DNA from: Acidithrix ferrooxidans
GTDB lineage: Bacteria; Actinomycetota; Acidimicrobiia; Acidimicrobiales; Acidimicrobiaceae
Direction: 5' to 3'
Assembly (NCBI RefSeq): GCF_000949295.1
Contig: NZ_JXYS01000078.1
Span: 1-64,000, forward strand
Length of the DNA stretch: 64,000 nt
The translations under genes and the position numbers were made by a program. Positions 1 through 8,012 of this stretch are shown here, one piece after another. Numbering within the stretch: position 1 is the stretch's first letter; the number at the start of each line of letters is the position of its first letter. A model generated the notes under the pieces. That model did no database searches, was not told where the DNA came from, and was given only the letters and a program-made list of their open reading frames with translations.

Positions 1-708
1 GCCTTGGCTGGCTGTGTCTCTAACGGCTCTTGAGAAGAACCCAGAGTCAAAACGCATGGTTATTTCACCAGTTGCTCCAGCGGCTCTGGCATTGTTGATT
101 ACCTGAGTTACAAACTCCCCGGCACCACGAGCGGTATTGGCGTTGCCTTCACGAGTCACTATTCCAAGAATGTCACCTGTTTTACCAACTGCTGCTAGGT
201 GTGGGTGATACCCCCTTACTTTGGTATAACCAAATCCAGCTCCTTCTTTTTTGTTTCCATATACCTGACATATCGTGGAATCAACATCAATGGTGAGTGA
301 CTCATCACCTGGACCTGCTCCAGCTAGCCAGGCTCGTTTTAGCAACAAAGCTGCAACTCGTTCAACATCTGCGATGTCACTGGTCTCAAAACTACGCAAG
401 AAGACACCAAACCTAGATGGTGCTGGCATTATCTGACCAAGGATAACTTGCGCTTTTGGGCTTTCAAGGATTGCAGTGTCATCAATGCAATCACCACCGG
501 CCAAGATAGATGCGACGATAGCCATAGCTTTTCTGCCAACATTTGCTCGTCCAGGACGATCCTCTAGGTCAATGTGTAAATCAAAGAGATCCCTAAGGCC
601 AAGTCTCTCAGCAAGGGTGATAGGGAGTATTAACCCACTGTTGGAAACTGCGTTCGAATCGTCAAAGGTGACTATCAAACACTCTAAAGCACTAGTAGAT
701 GCTTGCAT
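1..708 (-). CDS. IS1380-family transposase (3' part beyond window)
   Basis: Reading the minus strand from an ATG at 708 gives 236 uninterrupted codons that run off the window edge. The translation has the layout of IS1380-family DDE transposases: a glycine-rich segment with GRANVG near residues 57-62, then LAGGDCIDD (about 75-83), a block with LTIDVDSTICQVYG (about 145-158) that supplies a catalytic Asp, GYTKVRGYHP soon after, and MRFDSGFFS near the end with a further Asp. The C-terminal third lies outside the window, so completeness cannot be judged. The gene faces away from the recombinase remnant on its right. Family assignment is by recognised motifs only. Confidence 0.85.
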   Translation of the reverse strand, partial: MQASTSALECLIVTFDDSNAVSNSGLILPITLAERLGLRDLFDLHIDLEDRPGRANVGRKAMAIVASILAGGDCIDDTAILESPKAQVILGQIMPAPSRFGVFLRSFETSDIADVERVAALLLKRAWLAGAGPGDESLTIDVDSTICQVYGNKKEGAGFGYTKVRGYHPHLAAVGKTGDILGIVTREGNANTARGAGEFVTQVINNARAAGATGEITMRFDSGFFSRAVRDTASQG

Positions 709-829
709 CTAAAAGGTGCTCCTTGAACTGATGGATTTGAAGTGTCTTCAAACATCATTCTACCAGTTCAGAAAACCTTTTCTATGTCTAAATCAAAGTC
801 GATCGGCTAAATTTTCGGTGGATCCAGGC
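1..829 (-). mobile_element. IS1380-family insertion sequence, right end (partial)
   Basis: This covers the transposase plus about 120 bp of upstream sequence. The outer boundary is placed near 829 because recognisable recombinase coding sequence (L-K-x-E-Q-D-R-I-A) resumes there. The last bases, read on the minus strand, begin AGCCTGGATCC, which is a plausible terminal inverted repeat. The other end and any target duplication lie outside the window, so the exact border is inferred. Confidence 0.65.
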
Positions 830-1230
830 TAAAGAGCGAACAAGATCGGATAGCAAGTCGATTGGCACGAATTGAAGATCAGTTTGCTAGCCTCGATGCG
901 AACTTCGGGCAAGTACGAGCAGTATTGGCCGACACGCTCGATCTGACTCGAGACTGCCATACTGCGTACCTGGAAGCGGGTGACAACACCAGGCGACTTT
1001 TCAATCAGGCATTCTTCGCCAAGATCTACATCGATGTGGATGAAGAGACACGCGAGCAGACCGTCCGAGTTGACTACAGCGAGCCCTTCGACACTTTGCT
1101 CTCACGCCTCATTCCAGCGAGCGTTCATCGCACTCTTGACATAGAAAAAACCGCCCCCAGGGACATTCTGATAGGCGGTTTGAGCGACACGTTGACCGGC
1201 ACCGAAAAGGTGCAGGGTTCTCATACGGAT
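829..1230 (+). repeat. Direct repeat, left copy (recombinase 3' end / att)
   Basis: This matches 24037-24440 in the same orientation, with scattered substitutions and a final 31-bp identical block ending ACTTTGGTGG at 1230. After it the two copies diverge completely: here into the HTH tail, there into tRNA-Val. It marks the left junction of the integrated element. Confidence 0.8.
1142..1180 (-). terminator. Rho-independent terminator-like hairpin (left copy)
   Basis: The inverted repeat AACCGCC / GGCGGTT (1149-1155 and 1174-1180) is followed on the minus strand by a run of T. It lies antisense within the recombinase remnant and is the counterpart of the hairpin at 24341-24379 that probably terminates tRNA-Val. 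Confidence 0.6.
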
Positions 1231-1842
1231 ACTTTGGTGGTCCTCGCCAGACTCTTCTCGAACTCGACCCCGTCTGCTCTTTGCCGTGCGATAAATGCCT
1301 ATCGTCAACTCGACCTGACCAGGATCGGCTGTAAACGAGTCGGTCGGGTGCATCCCAAGCGAGCGAAGCGGCTAAGCGACACGCAACTCGCCCGACTGGT
1401 TGAGCAATACGAATCCGGCGCAACGGTGTACGAGTTGGCCTCAGAGTTTGCGATTGACCGCCGGACCGCCTCGAACCACCTTAAACAGCAGGGCGTTATC
1501 ATACGCCTGCAACCGCCTACAGAAGAGACTGTCGACGAGATAGTGCGACTCTATGAATCAGGTTTGTCGATGAGCAAAGTCGGACAGCAGGTCGGTTTCT
1601 CGGCAGACTCAGTTGGTAGTCACCTGCGAAAGCGTGGAGTAAAAGCAAGGGATCCACAAAAACAACCGTATACCGTCATTCGGAATAGTGCAATCAAATG
1701 ATCTAGCTTAACCTTGCTATCTTGCATTGTATGATTGCTTAGGAGGGTCCTTTGTGCCAAGATAGTTGACGTAAAGACCTTGTCTACCTCCCCATAAAGT
1801 GGGCACTTTGTATGGCGGCTCCGTTCGTTCGGGGAATCTCAT

Positions 1843-3477
1843 CTACATGTTCGCGAGTTCACTGACATTCTCACCGCCAAAGATCCGCTTTGCACCGTCA
1901 ATTGCGGATTTCGATAATGGCGAGACAACAAGTACGTGAAGGTTGCGCTTCGCACGAGAACACGACACGTACAGAAGGTTCAAGCTCCGTTGGTACTGCG
2001 TCTTGCTAGTGTCTCTAGCTAGTACCGCCTCGAACTTGTACTGATTCCAAAGGGTGTCATCCAGTATGACAAGCACGTTCTCATATTCTTCACCTTTGAC
2101 GCCATGATTCGTTGAGAATGGTGTTTCCGAGTTTAGGTAGCGTTCGAAGCTCGTCACTTGAGCAAACGGAACTGCCCTAAGGGCCGAAAGGAACGCGTTG
2201 TCTCGCTCGGCGCGATCTGGGTTATCGCCGTTCGCAATTCGCTCCTCAAGCGATACGACACGTCGCGGTTTCCGCAGCAGACCTTCGCTCCAGACGTAGT
2301 CAGCCACTTCCCCCACGGTTGCTGATGATCGGAGTTTATTTAGACGAGCAATCATTTCAGCGGCCATCTTCTTATCAGAGTGATGGGTAATACGACCACT
2401 ACTGCCAGCTCGAAGGGCAAGAAAAACTCCGTACCGCCCAGAGTTAAATGCGCTGGCCATTGCCTCAATGTTGGTGAAGAGTTCGCCAAACTCGTCGTCA
2501 CGGCGCATAAGATCATCAACGCTAAAGCCCGACCGCTGTTCGTACGCGGCGAGTAGATCACGCCATTCAAGGTCGCTTGCAATGCTCTTGCGAGTGAGCA
2601 TGAGAACCTTCTCGTTCTGCTCAGTCCAACCTTCAGCGCGAAGCTTAACACGTATCTTCGCAACTGGGTTTCTGACTCCGGAGTTTGCGTACACGAATCG
2701 CACGCTCCCTTGTACGTTTGTGTCGCCAGGTACCTGCTGCAACTCGGGTCGAAGTTTATTGAGTAATTCGATTACCGCTATTGAACATCGGTAGTTCTCC
2801 GTCTTCTGGATAATACGAAGTTCAGTCCGTTCGACCTTGCCCACACCCGTGTTGTAGATGCGCTGCATATGGTCGCCGAAGAGTCCGACGGTCAGGCGTT
2901 CCGAATTCCCGGCAAGCATGTTATCGAGGAGCAGTTTGATTGTTGACTGGTGGGTATCTTGGTACTCGTCGACGAAGATGATCGGGTAACGATCAGCTAC
3001 CAGTCTGACTAGCTTCGGATATTCGTCGAACAAGGCGGCCGAAAGGGCTACGACGTCGTCGTGACTGATCTTGCCGTCTTCCCATTTGCGTGGGTACTGC
3101 CAGTAGTCAATCGGGGTGTCGGTGAGGTCGAGGTTCTCAATGCGTCTCGACCCAGCGGCATCATTTGTTTTGACGATCGCCGTCCGAAGTTCGGCTTGAA
3201 AGCCGCGCACGACGGACCAAAGGAATTCATGAATGGTCGAGACGCGAACAAGCGGGTCTCTATTGATTCGAGACATGATCTCGTTGGCTGCGACGTTCGT
3301 ATAGGTAATGCAGACGATCTGCTGATTTCCGCTCAGCAGCCGCCCCGCCTCGACGGCTAACAGGTGGGCTAACGCTTCGACGAGCGTGCGAGTCTTTCCC
3401 GATCCAGCGCCAGCCTCAACGATGAAGCTTTGTTTGGTTTCTAGACACTCGATTACTCTATCGGAGGTACTAACCAC
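1843..3477 (-). CDS. UvrD/Rep-like helicase (GajB-like)
   Basis: This is a 544-aa superfamily 1 helicase. Visible motifs are Walker A AGAGSGKTRT (about 21-30), Walker B VDEYQDT with Q-rich continuation (about 168), motif III LFGDHMQRIY, motif V NHGVKGEEYENV and motif VI YVSCSRAKRN near the C-terminus. It starts with GTG and overlaps the end of the upstream OLD-type nuclease gene by 25 bp, so the two are translationally coupled. An OLD/TOPRIM nuclease followed by a roughly 500-aa UvrD-like helicase is the composition of Gabija anti-phage systems (GajA and GajB). In Gabija the helicase partner forms a complex with GajA, and nuclease activity is held in check by nucleotides. The family call is firm; assignment to Gabija rests on gene pairing. 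Confidence 0.85.
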   Translation of the reverse strand: MVSTSDRVIECLETKQSFIVEAGAGSGKTRTLVEALAHLLAVEAGRLLSGNQQIVCITYTNVAANEIMSRINRDPLVRVSTIHEFLWSVVRGFQAELRTAIVKTNDAAGSRRIENLDLTDTPIDYWQYPRKWEDGKISHDDVVALSAALFDEYPKLVRLVADRYPIIFVDEYQDTHQSTIKLLLDNMLAGNSERLTVGLFGDHMQRIYNTGVGKVERTELRIIQKTENYRCSIAVIELLNKLRPELQQVPGDTNVQGSVRFVYANSGVRNPVAKIRVKLRAEGWTEQNEKVLMLTRKSIASDLEWRDLLAAYEQRSGFSVDDLMRRDDEFGELFTNIEAMASAFNSGRYGVFLALRAGSSGRITHHSDKKMAAEMIARLNKLRSSATVGEVADYVWSEGLLRKPRRVVSLEERIANGDNPDRAERDNAFLSALRAVPFAQVTSFERYLNSETPFSTNHGVKGEEYENVLVILDDTLWNQYKFEAVLARDTSKTQYQRSLNLLYVSCSRAKRNLHVLVVSPLSKSAIDGAKRIFGGENVSELANM

Positions 3478-5438
3478 TTGAGCCCCTCCTCAATGTATCG
3501 AGGAGTGATCCAGTCCTCAAGTGTCAGAATGTCGAAAGCAAAGTCTGACTTGCTATCTATGCGGCCTGCGATCTCGTATGCGTCAGCACGAATGGCATCA
3601 GCGGAAAGCGATTTGCCATCGTCGCCGGTGAAGATACGCTTTGAGGCGAGACTAGTGGCATTAGCTAGTTGATCGGCGTTCGCGAGTATGAAAGCTTCCT
3701 CGAAGCTACGCCCCGTTCCAGAACCAGCTACCTCTGGTACTTGATATGCAACGCGAACCGCACCTGAAATCTTGTCGGCGTCGGCCTTCGCCAACAGATC
3801 GGCTACCATAGTGGACTGAGGTAGCCACTCCTTCAGGGTGACGTTAGTTGTGATCGCCCCAGTCGTGTCGGTACGAGTCTTTGGGTGGCGACCTTTTGGA
3901 TCTGCGGAGTCGATGTCTGTAATCACAAGCGTCGGTATACCAAGGAACTCGATCAACTTCTTGAACTTTACTGCGTAGGCGCCGCCGACTTCGATCACAG
4001 AGATGTACTCGTGCTGGAGGGCAGGAGCAGACTTCTTGATCAACTTGGGTAGAACGAGTCTCTCGACTGTACCTTCAACGAAAATAGCCTTATCGGCGAA
4101 GAACAAGTCACACCGTTGCAGCGCCATGTATTGCTGCAAGAACTTGAGAGTCGTCTCATCGCTTACCTCAAGATCCGTGCGGAACGTGCTGAGATCCTTG
4201 ATCTTGAGGCTATTGCTTGTAGTGTCGAAGTAGCGCAGGCAGGAGAATCCACTCTCCGCAACGACGTGCGATGAGTGGGTGGTAATAACGAGTTGAACGT
4301 TCCATTCGGGCTTTAGCTTCAGGTAGTCACTCACATTTTTGATGAACACAGTCTGCATCTGGGGGTGAAGATGTGCCTCAGGCTCCTCAAGAAAGAGCAG
4401 CTGAACGCCTGAACGCGGTTGCCGCTTCTTGTACGCTTCAAAAAACGATACAAACTGCAAGATGATAAAGATCAACTTACTGAAGCCGAGGCCGTTGTGT
4501 GCTTCGGGGAGATCGGTACCTGATTCGTGGGCATACATGACTCTGGTGCTGCCGTTGAGAAGATTGGCAGCACTGAACTCCGACACAATCCTTATCTCCT
4601 GGAGACTAGGCATGCGGCCAGCTCCAAAGTGCTTCAGGTCCCCAAAGACGTCAGCGAACAGTGTCGTGTACTCACTGTCGAGCTTCGAGGCGACATCTAC
4701 GAGAGCAGCTTCCAGACTCTCGATTGTACCGTCAGGGTTTGCGATAGCACGGTAGTAGCTCTCGAATCCCTTCGACAAGCCGTGTCCTGTATCTGAAGAG
4801 GTGTCATCGAAGAGGTTTTGGGCGTAGATGAAATCGCAAAGTACGGCCGCTTTTGCTTGCGCGGAGTTAACAGTTCGAAGGTTCGTCGGATCGGCCTTAT
4901 CGATTGCTAGGAATTCGCGATCAAAAAATGCGTGCATCCTCTTTCGTAAAAAATCAACGATGTCTTCGAAACCCGACTCGCTATAAGCTTTTAGAAATTC
5001 CAAGGGCCTTGTCGCCACGTAGCGACATGAAAGCAAAACGTCATGCCTGTCGGGATCGAGATCCAAGATGAGATCGCTAATCGGGGCGAGTGACTCCGCC
5101 TCATCATAGACAAATTCGACGTCGAGGCGGATATTCGGCAAGAGCGTAATGGCATCACTCTCAAGTTGCTCTGCGTCCACTGAATTGCCATCAACACGAG
5201 CTTGCTCTGCCTGCCGCCACAATTCGGCAGCACTCCGAAATTCCGCAAGACTCTTAAGGTTGAAGTCATCCAGCGTGAACGAGACCTTGTCGGTCCCAAG
5301 GAATTTGTAGAACGCTTCAACGAGCGAAGTTTTTCCACTATTATTCCGTCCGACGATGATGGTCGTGTCGCCTTCAAGCGAGATAATAGCATCGTCTAAC
5401 AAGCGAAAGCCGCTGACGTGAACGAACGCGACCTTCAT
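3453..5438 (-). CDS. OLD-family ATP-dependent endonuclease (GajA-like)
   Basis: A 661-aa protein. The N-terminal ABC-type ATPase half shows Walker A VGRNNSGKTSL (about 33-43), LLFLEEPEAHLHPQ as Walker B (about 348-361) and ITTHSSHVV as the H-loop. The C-terminal half is a TOPRIM nuclease: IFVEGTVERLVLPKL carries the catalytic Glu and LVITDIDSADP the DxD metal site. Length is a little above the usual 550-600 aa of GajA. It starts at ATG 5438, overlapping the preceding hsdR-tail frame by ATGA, and is followed by the UvrD-like helicase. Together they resemble Gabija, where GajA nicks DNA when cellular NTP falls during phage infection (known for the family, not shown here). Confidence 0.85.
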   Translation of the reverse strand: MKVAFVHVSGFRLLDDAIISLEGDTTIIVGRNNSGKTSLVEAFYKFLGTDKVSFTLDDFNLKSLAEFRSAAELWRQAEQARVDGNSVDAEQLESDAITLLPNIRLDVEFVYDEAESLAPISDLILDLDPDRHDVLLSCRYVATRPLEFLKAYSESGFEDIVDFLRKRMHAFFDREFLAIDKADPTNLRTVNSAQAKAAVLCDFIYAQNLFDDTSSDTGHGLSKGFESYYRAIANPDGTIESLEAALVDVASKLDSEYTTLFADVFGDLKHFGAGRMPSLQEIRIVSEFSAANLLNGSTRVMYAHESGTDLPEAHNGLGFSKLIFIILQFVSFFEAYKKRQPRSGVQLLFLEEPEAHLHPQMQTVFIKNVSDYLKLKPEWNVQLVITTHSSHVVAESGFSCLRYFDTTSNSLKIKDLSTFRTDLEVSDETTLKFLQQYMALQRCDLFFADKAIFVEGTVERLVLPKLIKKSAPALQHEYISVIEVGGAYAVKFKKLIEFLGIPTLVITDIDSADPKGRHPKTRTDTTGAITTNVTLKEWLPQSTMVADLLAKADADKISGAVRVAYQVPEVAGSGTGRSFEEAFILANADQLANATSLASKRIFTGDDGKSLSADAIRADAYEIAGRIDSKSDFAFDILTLEDWITPRYIEEGLKWLVPPIE

Positions 5439-5824
5439 GACTCCTCCTTCCCATTCGCAGTAAACAGCTTTGCCTGCTGAAGCACAAGCTCCACACCCTT
5501 CTCCTCGAGATCTGGCGAGTAGTCGTATTTCGCAAGGAGACGCCTGACCTTCGCTCGCATCTCGGCCTTCACTGAGGCCTTGAAGTTCCAGTCAATCGTG
5601 ATGCTATTCTGAACCTGTGTGACCAGGTCAGCGGCGATCTTCTTGAGTGTGTCGTCACCCATGGTTAGGATGGCTGCATCATTCTGGACGATGGCGTCAT
5701 AAAAAGCTGCCTCGGCAACGATCAGACGGACCCACTCATCGCTCAAGTTGGCCCACTCTGCGAGTCGAACACGCGGGTAAACCGCGATGACTCTCTCCGC
5801 TTCTGCTGCTTCAGACTCTGACAT
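5435..5824 (-). CDS. Duplicated HsdR C-terminal tail (129 aa)
   Basis: Residues 36-122 are nearly identical to the last 90 residues of the full HsdR at 8896-12000 (both carry ITIDWNFKASVKAEMRAKVR and LAKYDY). The first 35 residues are unrelated and unrecognised, so this is a short chimaeric frame: a new N-terminus on a remnant of a restriction subunit. In HsdR this tail is a helical region following the helicase domains, thought to contact the methylase core. The frame is kept open and coupled on both sides (2-bp gap upstream, ATGA overlap downstream). It may be only a scar preserving translation through the operon, or a small protein that interferes with or stabilises HsdR assembly. Neither role can be decided from sequence. 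Confidence 0.75.
   Translation of the reverse strand: MSESEAAEAERVIAVYPRVRLAEWANLSDEWVRLIVAEAAFYDAIVQNDAAILTMGDDTLKKIAADLVTQVQNSITIDWNFKASVKAEMRAKVRRLLAKYDYSPDLEEKGVELVLQQAKLFTANGKEES
5440..5720. repeat. hsdR 3'-end direct repeat, copy B
   Basis: About 280 bp that match 8900-9178 with scattered third-position changes, ending at a shared block ATAAAAAGCTGCCTCGGCAA. It flanks the CBASS/Abi_C insert on the side opposite to intact hsdR. Confidence 0.8.
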
Positions 5825-5826
5825 CG

Positions 5827-6135
5827 TTACTTAACCTCACTTCTCATCAGCAAGTGACGCGTTGTTAAACCTTGTGGGGTATATTTCACTAACTCATAGC
5901 GATCAGTTTCTGACAAATCAGAGAATGTGACTTCGATTTCCTCTATCGTCAACCCGAACGAACAGTCCGACTCGCTGAGTTGGCCAACCTTGCCATTGAA
6001 GAACCAATCGAGCGCTCTCAATACTGTCGATTTGCCACTATCCTTCGGACCAATCAGAGTAGTAATCAAATCGAGCCCTATAGAAATCCCTTTACGTAAG
6101 CGAAAATTCTTGATTGTCATCTGTCGCAGTTTCAT
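5827..6135 (-). pseudogene. Truncated OLD/RecF-like ATPase N-terminus
   Basis: A 102-aa frame starting MKLRQMTIKNF at ATG 6135, overlapping the stop of the Abi_C gene by ATGA. It has an SMC/OLD-type start (beta strand, then IKNFRLRKG) and Walker A LIGPKDSGKSTVL at about residues 28-40, followed by the strand order of an OLD ATPase. It stops at MRSEVK, far short of the 500 or more residues needed for Walker B, H-loop and nuclease parts. The break abuts the hsdR-tail chimaera, so a full ATPase gene was probably truncated when the modules were joined. ATP binding might persist but hydrolysis is impossible without Walker B. An ORF extending upstream to 6204 exists but overlaps Abi_C. Confidence 0.7.
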
Positions 6136-7061
6136 GACCTTTCCGCACCTGTTTCGAGATTCATATCTTGGAGCAACGCTGGAGCTATCGATTTCGTCCG
6201 CCATGGCGCACTAGGATCGATCAACGTATCAAGCATGAACTCGCACCAAAGTTTCGAAGCGTTCACTGCGAGCCGAGCGTGACGTGCTTTCAACCAGGAG
6301 GGCGCGGTGGCAGAGCCATGACCAGTGCCGTAGCCGCGGTTGCGTAGCTCGGCTACACCTGACGTCACGGTCATTGCTGCACCAAGAATCTTCTTAACCG
6401 CATTCGAACCATCGGGGCCGGGTGAACGTCCGGAAGGATGCACAGAAAGAGATTGCTGCGCTTTCATGACCAGGGCCGGTAGATCATCTGCGTCAGAGTA
6501 TGGTTCGTTCCGCTCGCGTAAAACAAGCTTTGCGGTACTCTCGATTAGTTCCTTCGCTGAGCCGATTGCTTGCGCAGGATCATCTCGCTCCACAGCACTA
6601 GCAATACGGTCTAAATGTTCGTGTATGGCAGAGGCATCAGTCAGATTTGCCAGAACGTTGCTGGCGATAACAACCTGACTCTCCCTTCTAATGTGCCCGT
6701 TTTCATCTATTAGATATCCATCACGCTGGAATAGTTTACGCAGCCGGAGTATCGTAACGTCGCCTCCCTGAGTAAAACCCTCGGGCGGAGAAAACAAAGG
6801 CTGTATTGCTTCCTCAAAGACACGCAGGGCTCTAGTAACCTGGCTAAAATTGGTCCAGTCAACTTGGTTGAGGTAACCCTGGAATCGAGTAACTCTTTGT
6901 CCACCAACAGGCTCGGGATCTGTCGCAGCGTGAAAAAGTTCGTCCTGCCACATCTGATCAATCTCGCGAAGGGTCGTGCCACTCATGGTATCACGGACAG
7001 CTTCGCGTGTACGTCGACTTACTAGTTCCTTGGGCACTGCTGTGTCGACCTCAGTCGTCAT
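6132..7061 (-). CDS. Abortive-infection (Abi_C-type) protein
   Basis: A 309-aa protein. The C-terminal half (about 150-285) has the pattern of the Abi_C domain: a helical segment with AIGSAKELIESTAKLVL, then DLPALVMKAQQSL, a GVAELRNRGYGTGHG turn and a terminal helix of the type AVNASKLWCEFMLDTL. The N-terminal 150 residues are helical and unrecognised. Such proteins occur in phage-defence islands, often as one subunit of multi-gene systems, and their biochemical action is generally unknown. It overlaps the start of the ATPase fragment by 4 bp and the end of the 85-aa frame by 11 bp, so it belongs to the same polycistron. Confidence 0.7.
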   Translation of the reverse strand: MTTEVDTAVPKELVSRRTREAVRDTMSGTTLREIDQMWQDELFHAATDPEPVGGQRVTRFQGYLNQVDWTNFSQVTRALRVFEEAIQPLFSPPEGFTQGGDVTILRLRKLFQRDGYLIDENGHIRRESQVVIASNVLANLTDASAIHEHLDRIASAVERDDPAQAIGSAKELIESTAKLVLRERNEPYSDADDLPALVMKAQQSLSVHPSGRSPGPDGSNAVKKILGAAMTVTSGVAELRNRGYGTGHGSATAPSWLKARHARLAVNASKLWCEFMLDTLIDPSAPWRTKSIAPALLQDMNLETGAERS

Positions 7062-7308
7062 GAGTATCCTTTATACAAACAGCGACAAACGCCTCTGCCC
7101 GATAGGGTGCGAACAAGAGTGGTGGACCTTGGCCCGATGACTTGTAGCGGGTCAACATCATGGGCGTCAGTTTTTGAATAGCCGCCAAGTCGATATTTGA
7201 CTTACAAATACTCGAGCAAATGTGTTTCGCTTGCTGTTTCAACATTCCGAACACAGACCTGTCCGTAACTCCATAGAAGTTTTGCGCTGTAAGTTTTATA
7301 GGTCTCAC
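7051..7308 (-). CDS. Unknown 85-aa protein of the defence operon
   Basis: An unrecognised small basic protein with an N-terminal strand-helix segment (IKLTAQNFYGV) and a C-terminal GQGPPLLFAPYRAEAFVAV stretch. No membrane segment or known motif is seen. It overlaps the Cap15-like gene by 4 bp and Abi_C by 11 bp, which supports real translation. It could be a regulator or adaptor of CBASS or of the Abi_C unit. Confidence 0.55.
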   Translation of the reverse strand: MRPIKLTAQNFYGVTDRSVFGMLKQQAKHICSSICKSNIDLAAIQKLTPMMLTRYKSSGQGPPLLFAPYRAEAFVAVCIKDTHDD

Positions 7309-8012
7309 GAGTGGCCTTCCTCCTGATGATCCACCGATGGGACGGACTTGCTTGTTAGAACATTTTTATCTAACGTTAGGGTTTGAGATTCCAGAGCCGA
7401 AAAGTAGCTAGCTGCTTCTGCAAAGTCGTCGGCAATCCGGTGACATCGTTGTTCGAACTTCAACTCGCCCCTGCTGTCTCGGTCAGTCCAATATCGACCA
7501 GACAGTCGACAGGCAGGCTTTCTCGCAACCTCCAATATTGCAGAGCCATGATGAATCGAGCTCCTCTCCCTGACGACCGTTCGAGGCTGGTTCAAGTACA
7601 GGTAGCTGAGGGCGGCGGTGCCGTCGGCATCGACAACTTGGGCCAAAGAAGAGGACGAAGTGGATTCCTTTGACATTAAGTTGACAGAGACGCTCTTGAA
7701 GGTCTGCCGGACGACGAGATATACCTCTACTGGTGACGGTCTCTCACCAGTCTGAGGGTCATCCCAAAGCGAAGCTACCGTTCCCTTCCACGTACCACGA
7801 ATACTCCGCGGCACTCCAGGCAAGAGTTGTGCCGGTATTGTGCGCCACAAAAAGAGGTCCCATATGGCAAGCAGAGTCGTAGCGAGGAAGACCGAGGCGG
7901 AGAAGTACTGAAGCCAAGTGACGTTCAGCTTTCCGCTGGTAATCCATGTCCCGGCGGAGAATACGCATAGAACGACGACGGCGACGATTTTGACAAAGAT
8001 TGAACGGCTCAT
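7305..8012 (-). CDS. CBASS effector, Cap15-like 2TM + beta-barrel protein
   Basis: The 235-aa frame begins at ATG 8012, overlapping the stop of the CD-NTase by ATGA; the longer frame to 8123 is rejected. Two hydrophobic segments (about residues 5-22 and 32-52) precede a soluble beta-rich domain that starts with IRGTWKGTVASLW, typical of the S-2TM-beta or Cap15 effectors of CBASS. In that family the barrel binds the cyclic nucleotide and the protein oligomerises in the inner membrane to disrupt it. Direct coupling to a CD-NTase supports the assignment. The last 40 residues are polar and unrecognised. Confidence 0.72.
   Translation of the reverse strand: MSRSIFVKIVAVVVLCVFSAGTWITSGKLNVTWLQYFSASVFLATTLLAIWDLFLWRTIPAQLLPGVPRSIRGTWKGTVASLWDDPQTGERPSPVEVYLVVRQTFKSVSVNLMSKESTSSSSLAQVVDADGTAALSYLYLNQPRTVVRERSSIHHGSAILEVARKPACRLSGRYWTDRDSRGELKFEQRCHRIADDFAEAASYFSALESQTLTLDKNVLTSKSVPSVDHQEEGHS

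Larger units (their letters stand above)
829..1701 (+). pseudogene. Serine recombinase, 5'-truncated copy with HTH tail
   Basis: The frame is open from 829 to the stop at 1701. From LKSEQDRIAS to about position 1230 it matches the C-terminal part of the intact recombinase at 22745-24478, at roughly 85-90 percent DNA identity by eye. The catalytic resolvase domain is missing, replaced by the IS1380 element. Beyond 1230 the frame continues for about 155 residues that the intact copy lacks. These contain two helix-turn-helix-like repeats of the type LARLVEQYESGATVYELA and IVRLYESGLSMSKVGQ, as in homeodomain-like DNA-binding tails. The point of divergence is the attachment core at the tRNA end, so this tail may be the natural C-terminus of the integrase in the excised form (inference). 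A methionine-type start at 862 (TTG) exists but probably has no role. Confidence 0.75.
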
